A model generated the notes under the pieces. The model ran no database searches. It saw only the letters and a list, made by a program, of their open reading frames with translations, and was not told the DNA's origin. From contig NZ_JACHIK010000004.1 of the NCBI RefSeq assembly GCF_014203155.1, positions 248,001-312,000 of the forward strand: DNA of 64,000 bases, in the 5' to 3' direction. This stretch comes from Shinella fusca (lineage in GTDB: Bacteria > Pseudomonadota > Alphaproteobacteria > Rhizobiales > Rhizobiaceae). Shown here one piece after another: positions 46,340 to 54,438 of this stretch. Within the stretch, counting starts at the first letter, position 1, and each line of letters opens with the position of its first letter. Position numbers and translations under genes: made by a program.

Positions 46340-47854
46340 ATGACCAGAATCCTTGCAAAGCATCGTGTCGCCGCGCTTCTCGGCGTGGCCCTGCTGGTGG
46401 TGCCGATGGCCGCCTCCGGCCTTCTTGCCACCGGCGCCGCACAGGCCGCCGCCCCGCAAAGTTTCGGCTCCGCCCTCGCAGGCGGCTCCTTCGCCACCAT
46501 CGTTTCGGCAGACAAGCCCGCCGTCGTCACCATCACGACGGTGCTGAAGGCCGAGAACGCCTCGAGCGACGGCATATCCCCCTTCGGCGAGGATTCGCCC
46601 TTCGACCAGCAGTTCCGCGATTTCTTCGGCGAGCGGCAGATGCCGATGCCGCAGCAGCGCCCGAGCGGCAAGGCCGAGGCGCTCGGCTCCGGCTTCGTGC
46701 TGACGAGCGACGGCTACATCGTCACCAACAACCACGTCATCGACAAGGCGAGCACGATCAAGGTGACGCTGGACGACGGCACGGAACTGCCCGCCAGGCT
46801 GATCGGCACCGATCCGAAATCCGACCTCGCCGTCCTGAAGATCGACAGCGACAAGCCGCTCTCGACCATCGGTTGGGGCGATTCCGACAAGCTGCGCGCC
46901 GGCGATCCGATCCTTGCCATCGGCAATCCCTTCGGCATCGGCACGACGGTGACGGCCGGCATCGTCTCGGCCCGCGGGCGCGACCTGCACAGCGGCCCCT
47001 ATGACGACTTCATCCAGATCGACGCGCCGATCAACCACGGCAATTCCGGCGGCCCGCTCGTCGGCATCGACGGCAAGGTGGTCGGCATCAACACGGCGAT
47101 CTATTCGCCGAACGGCGGCAGCGTCGGCGTCGGCTTCGCCATCCCCTCCGACCAGGCGCAGCGCGTCGTCGCCAAGCTGATGAAGGACGGCTCGATCGAG
47201 CACGGCTTCATCGGCGTGCAGATCCAGCCGGTGACCGCGGACGTCGCCGAGGCGATCGGCCTTGCCAAGCCGGCCGGCGCACTCGTCGCACGCGTCGATG
47301 ACGGCACGCCCGCCGCCAAGGCCGGCATCCGCTCCGGCGACGTCATCACCGCGCTCGGCGGCAAGGCGGTCGCCTCGCCGCGCGACCTCTCGCGCATGGT
47401 GGCCGATCTGTCGCCCGGCGAGAAGCAGGACCTGAAGGTCTGGCGCGACGGCAGCGACAAGGACCTGTCGATCACCATCGGCGCCAACGACGACGGCAGC
47501 GGCCAGGTTCTTGCCGATGCCGGCGGCGGCAAATCCGGCAGCGCCGCGCAGCATGTGCCGACCATCGGCATCCAGCTCGGCGACATCACGGCGGACATGC
47601 GCCAGTCGCTCGGCCTGCCGAAGGGCGAAGCCGGCGCGGTCGTCGAGGACGTCAACCCGGACAAGCCGGCCGCTGACGCGGGCCTTGAGCCCGGCGACGT
47701 CATCCTCTCGGTGAACCAGAAGACGGTGACCTCGGCAAGCGAGGCCAAGGCCGCCGTCGCCGAAGCCGGCAAGGAAGGCCGCAAGGCCGTACTGCTCCTC
47801 GTGCAGCGCCAGGACGAGCAGAGCTTCGTCACCGTGCCCTTCGCTGCCGGCTGA
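46340..47854 (+). CDS. degP: DegP/HtrA-type periplasmic serine protease
   Basis: 504 residues from ATG at 46340 with AAAGGAAAACGACC upstream. A signal peptide covers residues 1-36 (ending AAQA). The protease triad is His in VTNNHVID, Asp in SDLAVLKID and Ser in HGNSGGPLVG. Two PDZ domains follow, about residues 285-380 and 400-500 (AGIRSGDVITALGG; AGLEPGDVILSVNQ). It degrades or refolds damaged proteins in the periplasm. It stands between the small exported protein and the glucoamylase-like gene, with no link beyond envelope quality control. Confidence 0.93.
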   Translation: MTRILAKHRVAALLGVALLVVPMAASGLLATGAAQAAAPQSFGSALAGGSFATIVSADKPAVVTITTVLKAENASSDGISPFGEDSPFDQQFRDFFGERQMPMPQQRPSGKAEALGSGFVLTSDGYIVTNNHVIDKASTIKVTLDDGTELPARLIGTDPKSDLAVLKIDSDKPLSTIGWGDSDKLRAGDPILAIGNPFGIGTTVTAGIVSARGRDLHSGPYDDFIQIDAPINHGNSGGPLVGIDGKVVGINTAIYSPNGGSVGVGFAIPSDQAQRVVAKLMKDGSIEHGFIGVQIQPVTADVAEAIGLAKPAGALVARVDDGTPAAKAGIRSGDVITALGGKAVASPRDLSRMVADLSPGEKQDLKVWRDGSDKDLSITIGANDDGSGQVLADAGGGKSGSAAQHVPTIGIQLGDITADMRQSLGLPKGEAGAVVEDVNPDKPAADAGLEPGDVILSVNQKTVTSASEAKAAVAEAGKEGRKAVLLLVQRQDEQSFVTVPFAAG

Positions 47855-47999
47855 CGGACGATCCCGCTCCCGGCATCGCCGGGGGCGGCCCATCCCACGG
47901 GGCACCAGACGGGTTGCGTTCAGGTGGCCCGTTGGTATGGTGGGCTTCACCCTTCCGGCCGGGTCTCCGGCTGCTTCATTCACCTTCAGGACAAGCGCG

Positions 48000-49283
48000 A
48001 TGGGCTTGAGGCACCTTTCGGACGAGGCGCTGGTCCGCCGGCTTCAGCGCGCGGCCTTCTCCTATCTGATCGACTATGCGGACCCGGACACCGGCCTCGT
48101 CGCCGACACCTCCCGCGACGGCTCGCCCTGTAGCATCGCCGTCGTCGGCTTTGCCCTGTCCGCCTATCCGGTCGCGGTGGAAAACGGCTGGCTTTCCCGC
48201 AAGGAGGCGGCGGACCGGACCCTCAAGGTGCTGCGCTTCTTCCTGAACAGCGTCCAGAGCGCGGCGGCGGATGCGACCGGCTACAGGGGTTTCTACTATC
48301 ACTTCCTCGACATGCGGTCCGGCAGGCGCGTCTGGCAATGCGAGCTCTCGCTGATCGACACCGCGCTGCTGATCGCCGGCGTCCTGGTGGCGGCAGGCTA
48401 TTTCGACGGCGATGGCGAGGAAAGCGAGATCCGCGACCACGCCGATGCCCTCTACCGCCGGGTGGACTGGCACTGGGCGCAGAACGGCACCTCCGGCCTC
48501 TCGCAGGGCTGGAAGCCGGAATGCGGCTTCCTCCATTACGGCTGGGAGGGATACAACGAGGCGACGATCCTCTACATCCTCGGGCTCGGATCGCCGACCT
48601 TTCCGCTCTCGGCCAGTTGCTTCGAGACCTGGAGCCTCACCTACCAGTGGGAGAACCTGCTGGACCGCGACGTCCTTTATTGCGGCCCGCTGTTCACGCA
48701 TCTGTTCTCCCATGCATGGATCGATTTCCGCGGCATCCGCGATGCCTTCATGCGCGAGAAGGACAGCGACTATTTCGAGAACACGAAGAGCGCGATCGCC
48801 ATCCACCGCGAGTACGGCGAGCGCAACCCTTACGAATTCGAGGGCTATTGCCGCGATTTCTGGGGCGTGACGGCCGGCGACGGGCCCTCCGTCCCGGCAC
48901 TGCGCCAGAACGGCAGGGACCGCCGCTTCTTCGGCTACATGTCGCGCGGCGTGCCCTATGGCCCGGACGACGGCACGATCTCCCCCTGGGCGATGCTGGC
49001 AACGCTGCCCTTCACCCCCGAGGCCGCGCTTTCCGGCACGCGATACCTGCTCGAACATTACCCTGAGGTCTGCCCCGGCGACAGGTTTTCGAGCGGCTTC
49101 AACCCGACACTGCATTCGGCCCCCGGCGGGTGGCTTTCGGAAGGCTGGTACGGGCTCGACCAGGGCCTTCTTGCCGTAAGCATCGAAAACCATCGCTCGG
49201 GGCTTATCTGGGATATCATGCGGCGCTGCCGCTATATACGCGCCGGCCTTGCGCATGCCGGGTTCACCGGCGGATGGTTATAG
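48000..49283 (+). CDS. Glucoamylase-like hydrolase (PF10091 / GH144-like)
   Basis: 427 residues from ATG at 48000, with AGGA upstream; the frame also opens at 47937. The (alpha/alpha)6 barrel sequence matches the Glycoamylase_C domain: FYYHFLDMRSG, CELSLIDTALLIAGVL, WGWEGYNEA-type HYGWEGYNEATILYI, and SGFNPTLHS near the end. This domain occurs in endo-beta-1,2-glucanases and in the cyclic beta-1,2-glucan synthase of rhizobia. There is no signal peptide, so it may act on cytoplasmic beta-1,2-glucan or leave by another route. The next gene begins two bases after its stop, suggesting co-transcription. Confidence 0.8.
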   Translation: MGLRHLSDEALVRRLQRAAFSYLIDYADPDTGLVADTSRDGSPCSIAVVGFALSAYPVAVENGWLSRKEAADRTLKVLRFFLNSVQSAAADATGYRGFYYHFLDMRSGRRVWQCELSLIDTALLIAGVLVAAGYFDGDGEESEIRDHADALYRRVDWHWAQNGTSGLSQGWKPECGFLHYGWEGYNEATILYILGLGSPTFPLSASCFETWSLTYQWENLLDRDVLYCGPLFTHLFSHAWIDFRGIRDAFMREKDSDYFENTKSAIAIHREYGERNPYEFEGYCRDFWGVTAGDGPSVPALRQNGRDRRFFGYMSRGVPYGPDDGTISPWAMLATLPFTPEAALSGTRYLLEHYPEVCPGDRFSSGFNPTLHSAPGGWLSEGWYGLDQGLLAVSIENHRSGLIWDIMRRCRYIRAGLAHAGFTGGWL

Positions 49284-49285
49284 AC

Positions 49286-50794
49286 ATGCAACGCACCGCA
49301 CCCGAGGCAAGGCCCGACGACGAAGCCCGCTTTCTTGAGCGGGTGCGCCCCGGCAACTGGCGCAATCCCCGGCCGAAAGGCCTCTACGATCTTGCCGTCA
49401 TCGGCGCCGGTCCGGCGGGGCTTGCGGCGGCCGAACATGCGGCAAGGCGCGGCTTTTCCGTCGCCCTCGTCGAGCGCGCGCATCTCGGCGGCAACTCCCT
49501 CAATGCCGGCTCCGTGCCGTCGAAGGCGATCATCCGCACCGCCCATGCCTATGACGCGATGCGCGATGCCGGCGAATTCGGCGCGCCGGAGGTAGAGGAC
49601 CCCGCCCTCGATTTTACCGCCGCCATGGCGCGCATGCGCCGCATCCGCACGCGCATCTCGGTCTATCACTCCGCCCATGACCTTGCGGCGCTGGGCATCG
49701 ATCTCTTCTTCGGCGAGGCGCGCTTTGCCGGCGCCAACGCGCTCTTCGTCGACGATGAGCGCCTCGCCTTCAGGAAGGCGCTCATCGCCACGGGCGCACG
49801 CCCGCGGATCCCCGATATCCCGAACCTCGAACGGACAGGCTACCGCACGAGCGCGACGATCTTCGAGATGACCGCGCTGCCGAAGCGCCTTGCCGTCATC
49901 GGCGGCGGGCCGCTCGGCTGCGAGCTGGCGCAGGCCTTCTGCCGGCTCGGCGCGCATGTGACCATCGTGCAGAACAATCCGAAATTCCTGCCGCGCGAGG
50001 AGCGCGACGCCGCCGAGATCCTCTCCTGGTCGATGGCGCGCGACGGCATGGAGATCCGCCTGAACACCACCGCCACCGGCACCCGGCGCAAGGGCGACAC
50101 GAAGATCCTCGAAACCCTCAACAACGATGTCAGCGGCGAGATCGAGGCCGACGAGATCCTGGTCTGCACCGGGCGGGTGCCCAATATCGAGACGCTCGAC
50201 CTTGCGGCGGCCGGCATCGCCGCCGATCCCCGGCGGGGCGTCACCGTCGACGAGTTCCTGCGCAGCAGCAATCCCGACGTCTATGCCGCGGGCGATGCCT
50301 GCCTGCCGCTGAAATTCACCAATGCCGCGCAATCCTCGGCGCGCATGGCCGTCGGCAACGCGCTGCTGGGGACTCGCCAGCGGCACGACAATTCGGTCAT
50401 TCCCTGGTGCACCTTCTGCGATCCCGAGATCGCCCATATCGGCCTGCAGGTCTGGGATGCCCGCCGGCAGGCCATCCCGATCAAGAGCTATACGGTCATG
50501 CTGAACGATGTCGACCGTGCCATCACGGACGGCCAGGAGACCGGCTTCGTCAAGATCCACGTCGCCGAGGGCAGCGACAGGATTCTCGGCGCGACCATCG
50601 TCGCCTCGCGGGCAAGCGAGCTGATCAACGAGATGGCCGTGATCATGAGCGCCGGCATCGGCATGCAGGCGCTCGCCGACGTCGTCCACACCTATCCCGC
50701 ACAGTCCGGCGCGATCATGCTGGCCGCGCAGGCCTACAGGCGCGACACCGACGGCACCGTCCGGAACGATCCGTCCCGAAAGCCCCTTGCCTGA
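49286..50794 (+). CDS. Flavoprotein of the pyridine nucleotide-disulfide reductase fold lacking redox cysteines
   Basis: 502 residues from ATG at 49286; 49274 is an alternative start inside the previous gene. FAD motif GAGPAGLAAAEHAARRG, NAD(P) motif GGGPLGCELAQAFCRLG and FAD motif VYAAGDAC are intact, and the length matches mercuric reductase or lipoamide dehydrogenase. At the place of the redox pair (GGxCxxxGCxPSK) it reads GGNSLNAGSVPSK, with Ser codons TCC at both positions. The C-terminal HxxxxE is HTYPAQSG, lacking Glu. It should bind FAD and NAD(P)H but cannot do disulfide chemistry in the usual way. Confidence 0.88.
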   Translation: MQRTAPEARPDDEARFLERVRPGNWRNPRPKGLYDLAVIGAGPAGLAAAEHAARRGFSVALVERAHLGGNSLNAGSVPSKAIIRTAHAYDAMRDAGEFGAPEVEDPALDFTAAMARMRRIRTRISVYHSAHDLAALGIDLFFGEARFAGANALFVDDERLAFRKALIATGARPRIPDIPNLERTGYRTSATIFEMTALPKRLAVIGGGPLGCELAQAFCRLGAHVTIVQNNPKFLPREERDAAEILSWSMARDGMEIRLNTTATGTRRKGDTKILETLNNDVSGEIEADEILVCTGRVPNIETLDLAAAGIAADPRRGVTVDEFLRSSNPDVYAAGDACLPLKFTNAAQSSARMAVGNALLGTRQRHDNSVIPWCTFCDPEIAHIGLQVWDARRQAIPIKSYTVMLNDVDRAITDGQETGFVKIHVAEGSDRILGATIVASRASELINEMAVIMSAGIGMQALADVVHTYPAQSGAIMLAAQAYRRDTDGTVRNDPSRKPLA

Positions 50795-50800
50795 CCCGGA

Positions 50801-52525
50801 TCAGCCGCTCACGAGGCGCAGCGTGCGGGAAAACAGGTCGCCGTGCCCCTCTCCGGCCCCCATCGCGATGATCGCGGCGGACGCCAGGTCGTCGCGGAAT
50901 ATGGCAGCGACCCGCGCGCCGTTCTCGCCGTCGGTCAGGTCGTCGACATCGTCGATCACGATCCAGCCGGGGCGTTGCAGCAGCACCCGGACGAGGCTCA
51001 GCATCCGGCGTTCCGCGTTGCCGAACTCGTGCTCCCAGCGGGCGCTGCGGTCGAGCCACGGCGACAGGCGCTCCAGCCCGGCCCTCGTGAGGCCCGCGAC
51101 GATCGCCTCGCTCGAACAGGCCTCGGCCGTGCGCGGGTAGCAAAGCGCCGCGCGCAGCGTGCCGGGCGGCATGTAGGGATCGCGCACCACGAAGGCGATG
51201 CCGCCCTCCTGCGGCAGGCGGACGACGCCCTTGCCCCGGCGCCAAAGCCCGGCGATGGTGTGCGTCAGAAGCGTCTTGCCCGCCCCCATGGGGCCGGTGA
51301 CGAGCACCCGGTCGCCCGGGTGGACCACCACATGCGGCTGCGACAGCCGCACCGGCCCGGAGGGCGCATCCATCTCCAGATTGTCGAGGACCATGGCGGG
51401 TGCGGGCGATGCGACGAAGGCGATGCGGTCCGCCGCCCCGTCTTCCGCGCCGGCCTCGACCAACGCGAGGCGGAAGGCGGCGACGCGGCGGAGCGTTGCG
51501 CGCCAGTCGGCGATGGAGCCGATATTGTCGACGAACCAGCGCAGCGAGGCATGGAACTGGTTGAAGGCGCCGACGGCCATCATCAGCCCGCCGAAGGTCA
51601 TGTCGCCGCCGAAATAGACCGGCGCATCGATGATGATCGGCGCGACGATCGTCACCCAGCCGTAACCCGACGTCACCCAGGCAAGGCGCACCATCGCCGA
51701 GACGATGCGGCGCGTGGCGGCGATGACCGCGCCGAGATCGCCCTCCAGCCGCCTCGCCTCGTCCGCCTCGCCGCCGGAAACGGCAATCGCGTCGAGCTGC
51801 TCGTTGACCCGCACCAGCGAATAGCGCAAGTCCGCCTCGCGGGCATAGCGGTCGCCGTTGAGGGCGATCAGCGGGCGGCCGACCATCCAGCTCAGCGAGG
51901 ATGCCGTGCCCGAATAGAGGATCGCGGCCCAGACCATGTAGCCCGGGATCTGGAAGGCCGCACCCCAGACATGGAAGACGAAGCCGGACGAAAGCGCCCA
52001 CAGCACGCCGACGAAGCTGACGAGCAGCACGCCCGCCTGCAAGAGGCCGACGCCGAGATCGACCGACAGGTCGCAGAGGTGGCGGACGTCCTCGTGCAGC
52101 CTCTGGTCGGGATTGGCGCCGATCTGACCGCGCTGCGCCACGCTGAAGGCGCGCCCGGGCTTCAGCCATTCCTCGATCATGTCCCGCGTCAGCGCCTCGC
52201 GCAGCTTCAGGTGCAGCATCTGGTTGAGCCAGAGCTGCGCGACGTTGAGCACGAGCAGCGCGCCGGCGATCTCGAAGAACACCAGGAGCTGGGCGAGGAA
52301 GGCCTGCTCGTCGCGGTGCTGCAGCGCATCGTAGAACGGCTTGTTCCAGCCGTTGAGCACGATCTGCCCGTAGGCGGTAGCGAGGATGACGGCGAATATG
52401 CCCGCGGCCAGCCCTATCAGGACGCGCCGCAACGGCGAGGCCCCGAACGCGGCCGCCATGGTCGCCACATACCGGCGCAACGGCCGTTCCTCCACACCGT
52501 CGCGCATCCGTTTCAGATCGGCCAT
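50801..52525 (-). CDS. BacA/SbmA-like ABC exporter with degenerate ATPase domain
   Basis: 574 residues from ATG at 52525 (a GTG at 52534 is possible). Residues about 20-330 are the SbmA/BacA-like membrane domain (GQIVLNGWNKPFYDALQHRD, then RDMIEEWLKPGRAFS, LHEDVRHLCDLSVDLGVGLL). Residues about 365-570 are a nucleotide-binding domain with a good Walker A (GPMGAGKT). The signature is FGNAERRML, Walker B reads WIVIDDVDD with Asp for the catalytic Glu, and the switch His is not seen (AIIAMGAGEGH). ATP may bind, but normal hydrolysis is doubtful. Peptide or very-long-chain fatty acid handling is known for relatives. Confidence 0.88.
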   Translation of the reverse strand: MADLKRMRDGVEERPLRRYVATMAAAFGASPLRRVLIGLAAGIFAVILATAYGQIVLNGWNKPFYDALQHRDEQAFLAQLLVFFEIAGALLVLNVAQLWLNQMLHLKLREALTRDMIEEWLKPGRAFSVAQRGQIGANPDQRLHEDVRHLCDLSVDLGVGLLQAGVLLVSFVGVLWALSSGFVFHVWGAAFQIPGYMVWAAILYSGTASSLSWMVGRPLIALNGDRYAREADLRYSLVRVNEQLDAIAVSGGEADEARRLEGDLGAVIAATRRIVSAMVRLAWVTSGYGWVTIVAPIIIDAPVYFGGDMTFGGLMMAVGAFNQFHASLRWFVDNIGSIADWRATLRRVAAFRLALVEAGAEDGAADRIAFVASPAPAMVLDNLEMDAPSGPVRLSQPHVVVHPGDRVLVTGPMGAGKTLLTHTIAGLWRRGKGVVRLPQEGGIAFVVRDPYMPPGTLRAALCYPRTAEACSSEAIVAGLTRAGLERLSPWLDRSARWEHEFGNAERRMLSLVRVLLQRPGWIVIDDVDDLTDGENGARVAAIFRDDLASAAIIAMGAGEGHGDLFSRTLRLVSG

Positions 52526-52601
52526 GGCCGGCACCTATGCATGTCTATGCCATAAAGCCCGCTCCGCGCCCGAAGCGGAGAGCGGCAACGGAAGGTCTCG
52601 T

Positions 52602-52626
52602 GGAACAAACGCTGGAATCTCTTGTT
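52602..52626 (+). promoter_or_regulatory. EcfG-type stress promoter 1
   Basis: GGAAC (52602-52606), 16 bases, then TGTT (52623-52626). One base differs from the alphaproteobacterial general stress consensus GGAAC-N16/17-CGTT. It stands upstream of a small frame and the amidohydrolase-like gene. Confidence 0.65.
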
Positions 52627-52672
52627 GAACTCCGGGCCGACCGCCGGCGCTTTTTGCAACGAGGAGACTGCA

Positions 52673-52738
52673 ATGCCCACGCGGGCAATGGAAGACCTCT
52701 TTGCCGGCCGGGTCAAGGATATCCGCCGCGCGGCCTGA
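52673..52738 (+). CDS. Possible 21-residue peptide
   Basis: ATG at 52673 with GAGGAG six bases upstream opens a frame MPTRAMEDLFAGRVKDIRRAA ended by TGA at 52736. It lies about 40 bases after an EcfG-type promoter and 35 bases before the amidohydrolase-like gene, so it could be a real stress peptide or a leader peptide. The ribosome site and promoter are the only support. Confidence 0.35.
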   Translation: MPTRAMEDLFAGRVKDIRRAA

Positions 52739-52773
52739 GCACGCGGGGCGAACCGATTTAAGCGAGTGCCGTC

Positions 52774-53361
52774 ATGTTCGGAAACTGGCGCCATATCTGC
52801 GTCGACATGCAGCGAATGTTCGCCGAGGAAACGCCATGGCGCGTCGCCTGGATGGAAGCGGTGTCGCCGCAGGTCATCGAGGTGGCGGAGCGTCACGCCG
52901 CCCGCACGACGTTCTCGCGGTTCTGCCCGCCGGCCCGGCCATCCGACGCGCCCGGCATGTGGCGGACCTATTACGAGAAATGGTGGATGATGACGGGCGA
53001 GCACCTTCCCCCCGACATGCTCGCTCTCGTTCCCGAACTTGCGCGCTATTGCCCGCCCGCCACGATATTCGACAAGCGGGCCTATTCGCCCTGGATCGAC
53101 GGCCGGCTGCACGCCTTTCTCGCGATGCAGGCCGTCGATACGCTCGTCGTCACCGGAGGCGAGACGGATGTGTGCGTCCTGGCGACGGCGCTCGGCGGCA
53201 TCGATCTCGGCTACCGCGTCATCGTCCTCAAGGACGCGGTGTGCAGCGGGGCCGACGAGACGCATGACGCATCGCTCACCCTGCTCGGCAACCGCTTCTC
53301 CGCGCAGGTGGAATTGATGCTCACCGAGGATTTCCTGTCATCCGAACAGGAAAGCCGCTGA
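52774..53361 (+). CDS. Isochorismatase-family cysteine hydrolase
   Basis: 195 residues. The catalytic Asp, Lys and Cys lie in HICVDMQRMFAEETPW, FDKRAYSPW and GGETDVCVLATAL, as in isochorismatase/nicotinamidase-type amidohydrolases. The sequence between the Asp and the Lys, including two Trp-rich stretches (MWRTYYEKWWMM), is not typical of nicotinamidases, so the substrate is open. The ribosome site is poor. It is 35 bases downstream of the possible 21-residue frame and behind EcfG-type promoter 1, which suggests stress induction. Confidence 0.85.
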   Translation: MFGNWRHICVDMQRMFAEETPWRVAWMEAVSPQVIEVAERHAARTTFSRFCPPARPSDAPGMWRTYYEKWWMMTGEHLPPDMLALVPELARYCPPATIFDKRAYSPWIDGRLHAFLAMQAVDTLVVTGGETDVCVLATALGGIDLGYRVIVLKDAVCSGADETHDASLTLLGNRFSAQVELMLTEDFLSSEQESR

Positions 53362-53389
53362 GCGGCCCCGTGTCATCGGGCAAGCGGCA

Positions 53390-53414
53390 GGAACAAGTCC
53401 GGGCCTTCCCCGTT
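53390..53414 (+). promoter_or_regulatory. EcfG-type stress promoter 2
   Basis: GGAAC (53390-53394), 16 bases, then CGTT (53411-53414), an exact match to the alphaproteobacterial EcfG consensus. It should drive the iron-permease-like gene at 53490. Confidence 0.8.
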
Positions 53415-53489
53415 TCCAGCGATGCACCGGGACCGGACGCCGCGTCATCGGCCTGCGCAGACCATCCTCAAGCCGCCGAGGTCCCCTGA

Positions 53490-53900
53490 ATGGATCAATT
53501 TTTCGCACGATTCGCCACGGCGACAGCCCATGCGACGGGAAGCCCCATCACCTTCATCCTGTGCGTGGCCGCCGTCCTCCTCTGGGCGATATCCGGCCCG
53601 CTCTTCGGCTTCTCCGAGACGTGGCAACTGGTGATCAACACGGGAACGACGATCGTGACGTTCCTCATGGTGTTCCTCATCCAGAACACGCAGAACCGCG
53701 ACAGCGCGGCAATCCAGGCCAAGCTCGACGAGATCATCCTGTTCTCCGATGCCGAAAACGATTTCGTCGGCATCGAGCGGCTGACGGACAAGGAGCTGGA
53801 AGAGCTTCACGCCCGTTGCGAGAAGGCGGCCGAGCGCTCGCAGGCGATGCTGCAAAACACCCACGCCGAAAGAAAAGCGAGGAAGAGCCGGCAACCGTAA
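53490..53900 (+). CDS. Low-affinity iron permease family membrane protein
   Basis: 136 residues with two membrane segments (about 22-42 and 47-70) and a charged helical C-terminus (ELEELHARCEKAAERSQAML). Motifs GSPITFILCVAAVLLWAISGPLFGFS and INTGTTIVTFLMVFLIQNTQNRD define the PF04120 family, named for fungal low-affinity iron permeases, although bacterial members may not transport iron. An exact EcfG promoter lies 76 bases upstream, and genes of this family are often stress-induced in rhizobia. Confidence 0.88.
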   Translation: MDQFFARFATATAHATGSPITFILCVAAVLLWAISGPLFGFSETWQLVINTGTTIVTFLMVFLIQNTQNRDSAAIQAKLDEIILFSDAENDFVGIERLTDKELEELHARCEKAAERSQAMLQNTHAERKARKSRQP

Positions 53901-53932
53901 CCGTTTTCGCGCGGACCAAATGAAGGAGCCGG

Positions 53933-53957
53933 GGAACATCCGGCGCGTCTTCCTGTT
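53933..53957 (+). promoter_or_regulatory. EcfG-type stress promoter 3
   Basis: GGAAC (53933-53937), 16 bases, then TGTT (53954-53957), the same variant as promoter 1. The gene it precedes starts at 53989. Confidence 0.65.
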
Positions 53958-53988
53958 GGAAAGGAATATCCACGCAAAGGAGAATGGC

Positions 53989-54438
53989 ATGGCCACGACC
54001 GAGGATACCTATCCACCCGCCCTCCACCGCCATACCCCGCAGGAACTGATCGCGGCCTTCGCCATCGCCTGCATGATCGGCGGGCTGCTGACGGATATCG
54101 CCTACTGGAAAAGCGCCGAGTTCCTCTGGGCCGATTTTTCCGCCTGGCTGGTTTCGACGAGCGCGGTGGCCGCCGTCGTCGCGATCCTCGCCGCGCTCAT
54201 CGGCCATCTCGTCGCCCGCCCGCGGCGACGGCTCGTGCCGCGCCTGCCCTATCTTCTCGCCGGCATCCTCGTCGTGGTGCTCGCCGTCTTCAACACGCTG
54301 ATCCACAGCCGCGACGCCTGGACCTCGGTCGTCCCGTGGGGGCTGACGCTCTCGGCGGCCACGGTCTTCGTGCTGCTGCTGACGGCCATCTGGCGCATGG
54401 TCGAACTTCGCCGCGCCGACCGGGAGGTCCAGCCATGA
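53989..54438 (+). CDS. DUF2231-like four-helix membrane protein
   Basis: 149 residues from ATG at 53989 with AAAGGAGAATGGC upstream. Four membrane segments lie at about 22-40, 53-75, 86-106 and 115-137. The first loop and helix (HRHTPQELIAAFAIACMIGGLLTDIAYW in part) match DUF2231-type inner-membrane proteins of unknown role. Its stop overlaps the sorbosone-dehydrogenase-like gene by four bases, a pairing that also occurs elsewhere and suggests that the membrane protein serves the periplasmic enzyme. EcfG-type promoter 3 is directly upstream. Confidence 0.8.
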   Translation: MATTEDTYPPALHRHTPQELIAAFAIACMIGGLLTDIAYWKSAEFLWADFSAWLVSTSAVAAVVAILAALIGHLVARPRRRLVPRLPYLLAGILVVVLAVFNTLIHSRDAWTSVVPWGLTLSAATVFVLLLTAIWRMVELRRADREVQP

